Shown: positions 7,975 through 16,432 of the stretch, in pieces
Numbering within the stretch: the stretch's first letter is position 1
How the letters are laid out: every line of letters begins with the position of its first letter
Assembly (NCBI RefSeq): GCF_001639065.2
Contig: NZ_LQXO02000009.1
Location: 186,001 to 250,000, forward strand
Source: Vibrio barjaei
GTDB lineage: Bacteria; Pseudomonadota; Gammaproteobacteria; Enterobacterales; Vibrionaceae
Direction of reading: 5' to 3'
Length of the DNA: 64,000 nt
Position numbers and translations under genes: made by a program
The notes under the pieces: model-generated
What the model was told of the DNA's origin: nothing
The model's database searches: none
What the model saw: the letters and a program-made list of their open reading frames with translations, nothing else

Positions 7975-8742
7975 ATGAAAGTGCCATTTCAGCTAACAGA
8001 CCGAGTTGTAGTCATTATTGGCGGGACTTCCGGTATCGGAGAGGCGATTGCTCAGCGTTTTAGCTCCGCAGGCGCCAAATTGGTCATCGCTGGAGTCAAT
8101 GCGCTGGACAAAGAGTTACAGTCACTAGAAGCCCTCTATATCCATGCAGATGTGACGGATGAGTTGTCACTAAGTGAACTGATGGCTATCACCTTCGAGC
8201 AATTTGGCAAAATTGATGTGTTAGTGAATTGCGCAGGCTCAACCAATGGTTACAGCACCATAGTGGAATCTAAAAAAGATGAGTATGAAGCCAATTTCTC
8301 CGTCAATGCACTAGGGACGGCATTGTCAATGAAGCATGCGGTGCCCTATATGCCCAAAGGCAGCAGTATCATCAATATTGCTTCGGTGTCAGGGACTCAA
8401 GGTGTGCCTTACCTAGGCGCGTTGGCCAGTTCAAAGTGGGCTGTGCTTGGCATCACTCAAACAGCGGCTTTGGAACTAGGTAGTAAACAGATTCGTGTCA
8501 ATGCTGTTTGTCCCACTTCGGTCGATACCCCTCGTGCTTATGCCAAAGGTGGAGAACCTCAATTGAGAATGGAAAGGCGTTCGATTCCTATGGGAAGAAT
8601 TGCTCAGCCTGAAGAAGTGGCGGCCGTTGTACACTTCTTGGCCTCTGAAGACAGCAGCTTTGTTAATGGCCAATCCATCGGTGTAGACGGTGGTTTTAGT
8701 GCAGGTATGAGCATTGAAGCCTACAACCAACTTGCGCAGTAA
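7975..8742 (+). CDS. short-chain dehydrogenase/reductase family protein lacking the catalytic Tyr
   Basis: 255-residue Rossmann-fold SDR. The cofactor loop GGTSGIGEA (about 16-24), the NCAGS motif (about 85-89), the central Asn (N111) and Ser (S137) are present, and K154 sits in the usual ASSK context. The residue four before that lysine, normally the catalytic tyrosine of YxxxK, is L150; the nearest tyrosine is Y146. The C-terminal G-x-D-G-G-F-S end is normal. It may be a pseudo-enzyme, bind cofactor without redox chemistry, or use another acid. An exported glycine-zipper protein starts 13 bases downstream, probably co-transcribed. Confidence 0.8.
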   Translation: MKVPFQLTDRVVVIIGGTSGIGEAIAQRFSSAGAKLVIAGVNALDKELQSLEALYIHADVTDELSLSELMAITFEQFGKIDVLVNCAGSTNGYSTIVESKKDEYEANFSVNALGTALSMKHAVPYMPKGSSIINIASVSGTQGVPYLGALASSKWAVLGITQTAALELGSKQIRVNAVCPTSVDTPRAYAKGGEPQLRMERRSIPMGRIAQPEEVAAVVHFLASEDSSFVNGQSIGVDGGFSAGMSIEAYNQLAQ

Positions 8743-8755
8743 TTGAGAGCAAACA

Positions 8756-9145
8756 ATGAAAAAATACATTCAAATCACTTTAGCACTACTATTATCAACC
8801 AGCTTTAATAGCTTCGCGTACTACTGTGACCAAACAGCAGAAGGGACCATTGTGGGTGCCGTGGATGGAGCAATAACTGGAGCCATCGTTGGTGGTATTG
8901 TTGACGGTGGCGAAGGCGCAAAAACCGGTGCAGTTATTGGTGGTGGCGCAGGGGCAGTCGGTGGTGCTATCGATGGCGCTTATTATGAGGGTGCTTGTGA
9001 GATGGCAACTGACGCTATTGTAGAAGATGAGATCATCGCTGAAGAGTATATTGCTGAGGAATATATCGAAGAAGAATACATTGCCGAAGAAATCGTGGAA
9101 GAAGAGATTATCGAAGAGGAAATGTATGATGATTATTACGATTAG
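8756..9145 (+). CDS. exported glycine-zipper protein with acidic repeat tail, unknown function
   Basis: 129 residues in three parts. First comes a signal peptide (about 1-21, ending SFA). Next is a glycine-rich segment (about 29-78) with GAxxGAxxGG periodicity typical of glycine-zipper membrane-inserting or oligomerising proteins. Last is a tail from about residue 84 of short units of the type EEYI/EEIV, almost only Glu, Ile, Tyr and Asp, ending DDYYD. One cysteine lies on each side of the zipper (C24, C82). No known family is recognised beyond the glycine zipper. It follows the SDR gene by 13 bases and is closed by a strong terminator. Confidence 0.75.
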   Translation: MKKYIQITLALLLSTSFNSFAYYCDQTAEGTIVGAVDGAITGAIVGGIVDGGEGAKTGAVIGGGAGAVGGAIDGAYYEGACEMATDAIVEDEIIAEEYIAEEYIEEEYIAEEIVEEEIIEEEMYDDYYD

Positions 9146-9154
9146 AATCTAGAC

Positions 9155-9183
9155 AAAAAAGAGAGCAAACTGCTCTCTTTTTT
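9155..9183 (+). terminator. Rho-independent terminator, bidirectional
   Basis: AAAAAAGAGAGCA / TGCTCTCTTTTTT around a short loop; lies between the glycine-zipper gene and the convergent TPR gene. Confidence 0.85.
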
Positions 9184-9200
9184 AATGAATAATTATGAGG

Positions 9201-10856
9201 TTAAAGCCTGCCTAAAGCATCGAGAAGCTTTGTTTTTATCTCTGGGCTTGCAATATAAGCGCTGAGATAGTGCTCTTCATTGTTCTCAAAATCTGGCTGC
9301 ATTTGCAGCATTTCTTTATAGCTGGCTTGAGCCTGTTTGAACTCACCTTTATATACTTGAATGATCGCTTTTAGCATCGGAATCCAAAATACACGGCGTA
9401 ATGACAGCTTGCTAATGGCTTTATCGGCACCATCAAAATCATCAAGCATGATTTTGTGAATAATAGAGGCCACAGAGAACCATGGCGGTCTAAATGGGTT
9501 CAGAGCTTTTGAGTCTTGGATAAGTTGCAATCCTCGGTCAAATTCCCCTGCCATGCATAATGCCCAGCCGGATAAGCCAATTTGATAGGCGGCATTAGGG
9601 TTAATCGCAATCACTTTATCGACAGTCTCGATGACGCTACTGACGTCTCCAGCAACTTGGTGCGCCATTAACATCGCTATTTGAGACTCTTGGTTAGTCG
9701 GCTCTAGCTCAACTGCTCGTTTGGCATAGTTAAGGGCTGTTTCTACTGCACTGTCGACCTTATTCATTCCTAACATGTCAGCATCAAAGTAAAGTACAGC
9801 TAACATAGCATGCAGCAACGCAACATCAGGTTCATTTTGTACAGCGCTCAACAAGGCTTGAGTGGCCTGCTGGTGGGTATCTTCCGAGAGTGTCATTAAG
9901 TAGTGACGATAACGCAGTGTCGCTTCATAGGTAGAGAGATGCTCAATCTTTTTCTGGTTACAGCTTTGATAGATTTCTCTGTGAATAATGCCAAAGCTGG
10001 AAGCCAGTTCAGCCACGACTTCCGCAATGATGTCATCTTGAACAGAGAACAGATCGTCGGTTGCTAAATCACAGGTGTACTTCTCAGCCCAAACTTGCTC
10101 ACCGGAGTCAGTGCGATACAGTTTGGCATAGATTCTCACCTTATTACCTAGTGCCTGCATGGTGCCGGAGGTAATAAACGACACACCTAGCTTTTCACCT
10201 AAACCTTTGACATCGGCAGAGGTTCGAGGATCAATGCTCGTTTCACCGAGAGCATGCATTGAGACGACTTTGAGCATATCAAAGCGAGCAAGCTCAGTGG
10301 CTAACTCTTCGCCGAAACCTTCAGCAAAAAAACGTTTCTCAGGATCATCTGACAGTGAAAGAAACGGTAATACCGTCAAAGTAGGGCTTAAGGATTTCTG
10401 AGTTTCACGAGCAAACTGAGCTAAGGATGCGGTTTGTCTTGCAGCTTGAGGCGCTTGCGGGGTAAACAATGGGCTATAACGCCCTTTTGGAATTGACAGG
10501 ACAATGGGGTCATTAACGCCTTCGGTAAGGTAGTAGGTTTCTAGAGTTCGGCGAACTCGCCCTGCTTGAATTCGAACGATAGGATCAGCTTGGTGGTCAA
10601 AATCGGCATCACGATCAAACACTTCAGTTGCGATCGTAAACTGTTTTAGACGATCACCGTTACCAATGAGAGTCTGCTCAACAACAAAAGACAGTAACTC
10701 TTTCATCTTCGGGCTTTGATCAAATGCTTTACTCGAAAGAATGCGGTTAAGCTGATCTTTGACTCGGGTTTGGTTCTCTTCTATTCGAATATCTAATGGA
10801 GCTTGTTCTGACACCGTAGTTAACTCTCTTATCGTAGGATCTGGGTATTTTGCCAT
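9201..10856 (-). CDS. TolB/FlgO-like and TPR domain protein with a regulator-type N-terminal domain
   Basis: 551-residue cytoplasmic protein. The N-terminal domain (about 30-130) has the pattern L-L-x-F-V-V-E ... EVFDRDADFD ... ADPIVRIQAGRVRRTLETYY ... IPKGRYSP, seen in adenylate-cyclase-associated or TPR regulators and thought to bind DNA. A TolB N-terminal-like domain follows (about 155-290, TLTVLPFLSLS ... FAEGFGEELATELA ... SFITSGTM ... VRIYAKLYRTDSGEQVW), then TPR helices (about 310-540). No transmembrane segment is evident. The divergent Omp85-like gene starts 271 bases away, a natural target candidate. Function not established. Confidence 0.65.
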   Translation of the reverse strand: MAKYPDPTIRELTTVSEQAPLDIRIEENQTRVKDQLNRILSSKAFDQSPKMKELLSFVVEQTLIGNGDRLKQFTIATEVFDRDADFDHQADPIVRIQAGRVRRTLETYYLTEGVNDPIVLSIPKGRYSPLFTPQAPQAARQTASLAQFARETQKSLSPTLTVLPFLSLSDDPEKRFFAEGFGEELATELARFDMLKVVSMHALGETSIDPRTSADVKGLGEKLGVSFITSGTMQALGNKVRIYAKLYRTDSGEQVWAEKYTCDLATDDLFSVQDDIIAEVVAELASSFGIIHREIYQSCNQKKIEHLSTYEATLRYRHYLMTLSEDTHQQATQALLSAVQNEPDVALLHAMLAVLYFDADMLGMNKVDSAVETALNYAKRAVELEPTNQESQIAMLMAHQVAGDVSSVIETVDKVIAINPNAAYQIGLSGWALCMAGEFDRGLQLIQDSKALNPFRPPWFSVASIIHKIMLDDFDGADKAISKLSLRRVFWIPMLKAIIQVYKGEFKQAQASYKEMLQMQPDFENNEEHYLSAYIASPEIKTKLLDALGRL

Positions 10857-11026
10857 TTTAAGACAGCTAAAAATAGTAATGAGTTCACTATTTGCGACTG
10901 CTTACCTGTGTTATTTAAGGTTAGCACTAAATGGCTGAGACCTTAGCTAGAAAGCATTGAAGTGTAGGGTAAGTCCGAGATTTATTGATAGATCTTGTCA
11001 AATTGCCTTAGTGTAGTAGCAAGTTT

Positions 11027-11055
11027 TTGAAATGATGTATATTTAGTTGGATAAT
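11027..11055 (+). promoter_or_regulatory. candidate sigma70 promoter of the Omp85-like gene
   Basis: TTGAAA (-35) and GATAAT (-10) with a 17-base spacer, about 70 bases before the start at 11128. The rest of the 271-base divergent region (10857-11127) shows no other clear signal. Confidence 0.4.
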
Positions 11056-11127
11056 TGTTAAAACATATAACTAGCAAGCTTTTCATTGCTTTGATGGATC
11101 GGTTTGCATAGCGTTCAAGGAAGAAAT

Positions 11128-12252
11128 ATGAAGAAGCTACCAGTATGGTTGTTGGGTGGTATGGCAGCGGCGTCTTCTGTCTCTGCGATGGAACAGTTCC
11201 TCGATCCTAAAGATGGCATGTTCGATGCTAGTAAATGGGTACTTGATAATGCGGTTGGCTTTATGCCTGTGCCCATAATTATTACCGATCCCGCTGTTGG
11301 GGCTGGTGGTGGTGCAGCGTTGCTGTTTTTCCACGAATCAGAAAAACGTAAACAACTACGTGAAGAGAATCCCGATGAAGTCGTGGGATTACCGCCGAGT
11401 GTGACGGCGGTTGCCGCTGCTGCGACAGAAAATGGCTCGTGGTTAACCGGGGCGTTTCACTTCGGCTCATGGCTGGAAGATACGTGGCGTTATCAAGGTG
11501 GTCTGTTCTACGGCTCATTCAACCTAAAATATTACGAAGGTGATATTCCTTTCGATTTCAATATTGACGGCTTGTACTTCATGCAGGACATTGATTATCG
11601 CATTGCGGGCAGCGATTGGTTTGTCGGTGCCAAATATTCCCTCCTATCTTCCCAAAGTACTTTTGATATTGGCAATATTATTCCGGGTATACCGCCTATC
11701 GATTACGACATGAATGACGCGGGGGTTGAATTAAAAGTCACTTATGACAGCCGAGATACTATTTTTACACCTAATGACGGTCTGAAAGCCAAGCTGAGCG
11801 TCGATTTTCACAATTCGGCTTTTGGTGGCGATGTGGACTACCAAAAAGGACGTTTTCAAACCAACTATTTTGCACCGTTAACCAGTGATTTTGTTCTGGG
11901 GCTGCGTGGCGATTATCAAACCGTTTCCAACGACGCACCATACTATGCTCGTCCATTTATTAGCATGCGTGGTATTCCAGCAATGCGCTATCAAGGCGAT
12001 GAAATGGCGTTGGTTGAAGTGGAGGCTCGATATGACCTTACCCCTCGTTGGTCGCTAATTGGTTTTACCGGCACTGGCAAAGCGTTTGATGACGGCGATA
12101 GTTTTTCAGATGCCAAATATCAAAATGTAGTTGGCGGTGGTTTTCGCTATTTGGTGGCGAGACAGTTAAACATGCGCGCTGGTGTCGATGTTGCAAAAGG
12201 TCCTGAAGAGTGGGCGTACTATATCACCGTAGGTCATGCTTGGCAGCTGTAG
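11128..12252 (+). CDS. Omp85/BamA-TamA-like outer-membrane barrel without POTRA domains
   Basis: 374-residue exported barrel of the bacterial surface antigen (D15) family. Signal peptide about 1-20 (MKKLPVWLLGG ... VSA). Barrel features include repeated strands, the segment VTYDSRDTIFTPNDG (typical of Omp85 barrels: Y-D-x-R-D ... P-x-x-G), and S-x-R-G-I-P-A-M-R-Y-Q-G at about 295-306, corresponding to the R-G-F/Y-x-G loop of the family. Too short to carry POTRA repeats, so a stand-alone barrel rather than BamA or TamA. ATG 11128 is preceded by AAGGAAG; an upstream in-frame ATG at 11104 is less likely. Cargo unknown. Confidence 0.75.
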   Translation: MKKLPVWLLGGMAAASSVSAMEQFLDPKDGMFDASKWVLDNAVGFMPVPIIITDPAVGAGGGAALLFFHESEKRKQLREENPDEVVGLPPSVTAVAAAATENGSWLTGAFHFGSWLEDTWRYQGGLFYGSFNLKYYEGDIPFDFNIDGLYFMQDIDYRIAGSDWFVGAKYSLLSSQSTFDIGNIIPGIPPIDYDMNDAGVELKVTYDSRDTIFTPNDGLKAKLSVDFHNSAFGGDVDYQKGRFQTNYFAPLTSDFVLGLRGDYQTVSNDAPYYARPFISMRGIPAMRYQGDEMALVEVEARYDLTPRWSLIGFTGTGKAFDDGDSFSDAKYQNVVGGGFRYLVARQLNMRAGVDVAKGPEEWAYYITVGHAWQL

Positions 12253-12273
12253 TAATAGAGTATTCAGAGTGAT

Positions 12274-12298
12274 TAGAGCCAGCTATACGCTGGCTCTA
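12274..12298. terminator. terminator hairpin between convergent genes
   Basis: 10-bp perfect stem TAGAGCCAGC / GCTGGCTCTA with a 5-base loop, followed by a short T-rich stretch. It separates the Omp85-like gene from the convergent MFS gene. Confidence 0.65.
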
Positions 12299-12308
12299 TT
12301 GTTAGTGG

Positions 12309-13490
12309 TTATTTTGCTTTTGATATTAGAGTGGTAATCGCAATGGCTATAGCGACAACAATGCTTCCCGCGCAGTAATTGACAACAGCAACAAACCCTT
12401 CATTTTCGATCAGTTGACCCGCAATAAACGTACCTACGCCAAATCCGCCCGCCATTGAGAATAATAACAAGCCTTGAGTTAAAGCAGGCGAGCTTGGGCT
12501 CAGGCTATCAGCGATCGATGGAATGGCCATATCAAACCATGAAATTGCCTGCATCATCAGCATGATCAGCAAGATTGGAATGAAACTTGGGATGGTCGAG
12601 CCTACAGCCAGCCACAAGCCGAGAGCGGTAATGGCATAGCAAAGTAGGGCGGCTATCCATACAGCGTAGGCACCATACTTTTCTGCGAAACGACCTGCGG
12701 GTTCAAGCAAGACCATAGTTAACACCGCAGAGGCTGATAATCCAAAGGCGGAGTGTCCCAAGTCGACGTTGAACACCTCCTTGATGATTAATGGCCCTGT
12801 TTCCATTAGGTTGCTCGAGGTAAACATCGAAATGAATACTGTCGTGAGGAACAACACAAAAGCGAGAGTTCGTGGTGTTGATGTTGGTGTGTCATTCGCT
12901 GAAGGTAACTCGCTGTTATCTGTCTCTGTAGTCATCTCAATCTTAGGCGGTGGTGACACAAACACCGCAAGGAGAGAAACCATGACCAATCCCATCAGGA
13001 GTATCAATTGCTGTTCACTACTCCAGCCTAATAGGCTCACGATACCGACCAGCAAACCAGCAACGACGATACCGAAAAACTGCAATTGAAATAGTCGACT
13101 CAATCCGCGACTGTGCGCTTCTTTTGGTAGTGCGTTAAGAACGAAGGTTGGGTTAAGAACCAGTTGAGTTACCGTGCCGATACCGATAGACAAACCGACT
13201 AGTACATATAAGTAGGCTTGATTGGTGGCAAAATAGAGCAAAGCTAGCGAAAGTAGGTGGGCAAATAGCGCTACCTTTTGCATTTGGCGATGAATGGCGT
13301 ATCGATCGCATATCCAGCCAATTAACGGTGCACAGATTCCAAATAGCCCAATAACAGACATGACAACGCCCATAAGCGCGCCACTTCCGGTGCGCTCTAT
13401 AATGAGTGGTGTCAACATCAAGGCGATACCTACCCATTGCACGACACCGATAGACATTTGTGCCAGATACCAAGGACGAAATATTTTCAT
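12309..13490 (-). CDS. MFS transporter
   Basis: Inner-membrane major facilitator with about 12 hydrophobic segments and the loop 2-3 motif region G-W-I-C-D-R-Y-A-I-H-R-Q (near 57-68). The start is set at ATG 13490 (MKIFRPWYLAQM); an upstream in-frame ATG at 13553 would add 21 polar residues not typical of the family. Between the two halves lies a polar loop rich in Glu, Ser and Thr (about 190-215). Substrate cannot be told. Transcribed alone, leftwards. Confidence 0.78.
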   Translation of the reverse strand: MKIFRPWYLAQMSIGVVQWVGIALMLTPLIIERTGSGALMGVVMSVIGLFGICAPLIGWICDRYAIHRQMQKVALFAHLLSLALLYFATNQAYLYVLVGLSIGIGTVTQLVLNPTFVLNALPKEAHSRGLSRLFQLQFFGIVVAGLLVGIVSLLGWSSEQQLILLMGLVMVSLLAVFVSPPPKIEMTTETDNSELPSANDTPTSTPRTLAFVLFLTTVFISMFTSSNLMETGPLIIKEVFNVDLGHSAFGLSASAVLTMVLLEPAGRFAEKYGAYAVWIAALLCYAITALGLWLAVGSTIPSFIPILLIMLMMQAISWFDMAIPSIADSLSPSSPALTQGLLLFSMAGGFGVGTFIAGQLIENEGFVAVVNYCAGSIVVAIAIAITTLISKAK

Positions 13491-13727
13491 AAATGATTTA
13501 CCTATAGAGAAGTGATAGGTAAACACTGGGTTGCAGAACTTAGCTATCGCCACTTTAATTCACTCATAGTGTAAAAAGAGGTAGCGACTTGCCGAAGTGT
13601 ATAACCCGTAATTACTTTGTTGGAATAGGTATGTTACTTACTAGAAACCTAGGTACAGAGAAAACTATTGATTGAGAAACCTAGCTAGATCGGTGAAAAT
13701 AGCGCCCATTATTTTTTCGACGCCTTC

Positions 13728-13775
13728 GAATAGCTTAAACACCTGTAGATCTAATAGGTGTTCGAGCGGCTATTC
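13728..13775 (+). promoter_or_regulatory. nested two-stem hairpin in the prfC leader
   Basis: Outer arms GAATAGC (13728-13734) and GCTATTC (13769-13775), inner arms AACACCT (13738-13744) and AGGTGTT (13756-13762), 11-base loop. It ends 24 bases before the prfC start. No T run follows, so it is not a simple terminator. Confidence 0.5.
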
Positions 13776-13799
13776 TACAAACCAAGAAGATCGAGATTC

Positions 13800-15389
13800 A
13801 TGTCAAATCCACAATTTCAGCAACAAGTTTCTAAGCGTAGAACTTTTGCGATCATCTCTCACCCGGATGCGGGTAAAACCACCATTACTGAAAAAGTACT
13901 GTTATTCGGAAACGCTATCCAAAAAGCAGGAACTGTCAAAGGTCGTGGCAGTGCGCAGCACGCCAAGTCAGACTGGATGGAAATGGAAAAAGAGCGTGGT
14001 ATCTCGGTAACAACGTCCGTGATGCAGTTCCCTTACAATGACTGTTTGGTTAACCTGCTTGATACTCCTGGACACGAAGACTTCTCGGAAGATACCTATC
14101 GTACGCTTACCGCCGTTGACTCATGTTTGATGGTAATCGATGCGGCAAAAGGTGTCGAAGACCGTACCCGTAAATTGATGGAAGTAACTCGTCTGCGTGA
14201 CACGCCTATCGTGACCTTCATGAACAAATTGGACCGTGATGTACGTGATCCAATGGAAGTGCTGGACGAAGTAGAAAGCGAACTGGGTATGATGTGTGCA
14301 CCTATCTCTTGGCCAATTGGTTGTGGTAAAGAGTTTAAGGGTGTTTATCACATTCACCGTGACGAAACGATTCTGTACGAATCTGGCCATGGTCATGAAA
14401 TCCAAGAAGTTCGTATCATCAAAGGGTTAGATAACCCAGACCTTGACGACGCGGTAGGTGCTGATTTAGCAGAAAGTGTTCGTGAAGAGTTAGAGCTAGT
14501 GATGGGCGCATGTCCTGAGTTTGATCTTGATTCTTTCCTTAAAGGTGAGCTAACTCCAGTATACTTTGGTACCGCACTTGGTAACTTTGGTGTTGACCAC
14601 ATGCTAGACGGCCTGACTAAGTGGGCACCAGCACCACAAACGCGTCAAGCGAATGAGCGTGATGTTGAAGCGACAGAAGAGAAGTTTTCTGGCTTCGTCT
14701 TTAAGATTCAGGCAAACATGGATCCAAAGCACCGCGACCGTATCGCCTTTATGCGTATTGTCTCCGGTACCTATTCTCAAGGTATGAAGATGAACCACGT
14801 ACGCACCGGTAAAACAGTCAGCATTTCAGACGCGGTTACGTTTATGGCGGGTGACCGTTCTCGCGCCGAAAAAGCGTATGCCGGTGATATCATTGGTCTT
14901 CATAACCACGGCACCATTCAAATTGGTGACACCTTTACTCAAGGTGAAGCGCTGAAGTTCTCTGGCATTCCAAACTTTGCACCGGAGCTATTCCGTCGTA
15001 TTCGTCTAAAAGATCCATTGAAGCAGAAACAGCTATTGAAAGGTTTGGTTCAGCTTTCTGAAGAGGGTGCTGTTCAGGTATTCCGTCCGCTACAAAACAA
15101 CGACCTTATTGTTGGTGCGGTTGGTGTGCTTCAGTTTGACGTGGTTGTTGCTCGTCTAAAATCTGAGTACAACGTTGAAGCGATTTATGAAAGTGTTAAC
15201 GTTGCAACCGCTCGTTGGGTTGAGTGTGATGATGACAAGAAGCTTGAAGACTTCAAACGTAAGAACCAACAAAACCTTGCGCTTGATGGTGGTGACAACT
15301 TGAGCTACGTAGCACCAACTATGGTTAACTTGAACCTAGCGCAAGAGCGTTTCCCGGATATTAAATTCCGTGCAACACGTGAGCACTAA
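13800..15389 (+). CDS. prfC: RF3, peptide chain release factor 3
   Basis: Translational GTPase that recycles RF1/RF2 from the ribosome after termination. The start at 13800 gives 529 residues, the exact length of E. coli RF3, beginning [18 protein letters not shown]; a frame opening 42 bases earlier is an extension. GTPase motifs: [10 protein letters not shown] (about 17-26), [15 protein letters not shown] (about 87-94), NKLD (about 141-144). The ribosome-binding site is weak. A nested hairpin lies directly upstream and a terminator follows. Confidence 0.97.
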   Translation: MSNPQFQQQVSKRRTFAIISHPDAGKTTITEKVLLFGNAIQKAGTVKGRGSAQHAKSDWMEMEKERGISVTTSVMQFPYNDCLVNLLDTPGHEDFSEDTYRTLTAVDSCLMVIDAAKGVEDRTRKLMEVTRLRDTPIVTFMNKLDRDVRDPMEVLDEVESELGMMCAPISWPIGCGKEFKGVYHIHRDETILYESGHGHEIQEVRIIKGLDNPDLDDAVGADLAESVREELELVMGACPEFDLDSFLKGELTPVYFGTALGNFGVDHMLDGLTKWAPAPQTRQANERDVEATEEKFSGFVFKIQANMDPKHRDRIAFMRIVSGTYSQGMKMNHVRTGKTVSISDAVTFMAGDRSRAEKAYAGDIIGLHNHGTIQIGDTFTQGEALKFSGIPNFAPELFRRIRLKDPLKQKQLLKGLVQLSEEGAVQVFRPLQNNDLIVGAVGVLQFDVVVARLKSEYNVEAIYESVNVATARWVECDDDKKLEDFKRKNQQNLALDGGDNLSYVAPTMVNLNLAQERFPDIKFRATREH

Positions 15390-15414
15390 TCTATAGTTGC
15401 TAATACAAGATAAT

Positions 15415-15442
15415 AAAAAACCGCTCATTTGAGCGGTTTTTT
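15415..15442. terminator. Rho-independent terminator, bidirectional
   Basis: AAAAAACCGCTC / GAGCGGTTTTTT with a 4-base ATTT loop, between prfC and the convergent permease gene. Confidence 0.9.
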
Positions 15443-15464
15443 TCGGTCTGCATATCGCATCCGG

Positions 15465-16430
15465 TTATTCGCGTTCTTTAGTGTAAGGCACGCCGATGGC
15501 TTTTGGTGCTACCGCTTTACCAATAAATCCTGCCAGTAGGAATACGGTTAGCACATACGGTATGGCTTCAATTGCTTGCACCGGAATAGGGAAGTCACCA
15601 ATGGTCACCCCTTGCATACGGATTGCCAGGGCATCTAAGAAGCCGAATAGTAAACATGCACCCATCGCGGTAAACGGACGCCACTTACCAAAAATAAGCG
15701 CTGCCAATGCCATATAACCTTTACCTGCACTCATGTTTGGAATGAACTGAGCCGTTTGCGCTACCGACAAGTAGACGCCACCAATGCCCACCAATACCCC
15801 ACAGATTGCTACTGCGGCGTAACGCATACGAACCACTGAAATACCCGCAGTATCCACTGCTGATGGGGATTCACCAACGGCACGTAGGCGTAAACCAAAG
15901 CGAGTTTTAAATAGCAAATACCAACAAGCAGGAACAATGAACACAACAAGGTAAACTAAGATGGAGTGACCACTAATTAGCTCGGAATAGATGTCGCCAA
16001 GAATAGGTACATCCGCAACAGCATCAGCGCCGGGGAAGGTTATCGGAGCAAAACGAGCGTCACCAGACAGCGCAGGCGTTTGACCACCTTGTTGGAACCA
16101 GTGGCGACCTAACGTAATGGTTAAGCCTGCGGCGAGAATATTAATTGCCATACCACTGACTACTTGATCCCCTCTATGAGTGATACAAGCAAAACCGTGA
16201 AGTAACGCTAATAGTACCGAGACACCAATGCCAGCAAATAGGCCGAGCCACGCTGAACCTGTGACATGTGCGGTTGCTGCACCAGCAAAAGCTGCGGCCA
16301 GTAGTTTGCCTTCTAGTGCGATGTTAACAATCCCTGAACGTTCGCAGAACATACCTGCCAACGAGGCAAGAATCAGTGGCGTAGCCACACGTAAGGTGGC
16401 ATCAAGCATGAGAATAATCGTTTCAAACAT
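15465..16430 (-). CDS. ABC nucleoside importer permease 2 (BMP-type system)
   Basis: 321-residue inner-membrane permease of the branched-chain amino acid/ribose type, as found with BMP family binding proteins (NupQ/YufQ-like). It has about 9-10 hydrophobic segments and the permease stretch GIVNIALEGKLL (about 33-44), the permease-2 counterpart of the G-E-G loop. The ATG at 16430 has AAGGAG 10 bases upstream; a TTG two codons earlier overlaps the stop of the previous gene. Last gene of the operon read leftwards: binding protein, ATPase, permease 1, permease 2. Confidence 0.88.
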   Translation of the reverse strand: MFETIILMLDATLRVATPLILASLAGMFCERSGIVNIALEGKLLAAAFAGAATAHVTGSAWLGLFAGIGVSVLLALLHGFACITHRGDQVVSGMAINILAAGLTITLGRHWFQQGGQTPALSGDARFAPITFPGADAVADVPILGDIYSELISGHSILVYLVVFIVPACWYLLFKTRFGLRLRAVGESPSAVDTAGISVVRMRYAAVAICGVLVGIGGVYLSVAQTAQFIPNMSAGKGYMALAALIFGKWRPFTAMGACLLFGFLDALAIRMQGVTIGDFPIPVQAIEAIPYVLTVFLLAGFIGKAVAPKAIGVPYTKERE

Positions 16431-16432
16431 AA

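Noticed and set aside
8980..9140. Acidic tail coding region as a tandem DNA repeat or CRISPR-like array
   Set aside because: Units are short, imperfect and in frame with a signal-peptide protein; they are explained as protein repeats.
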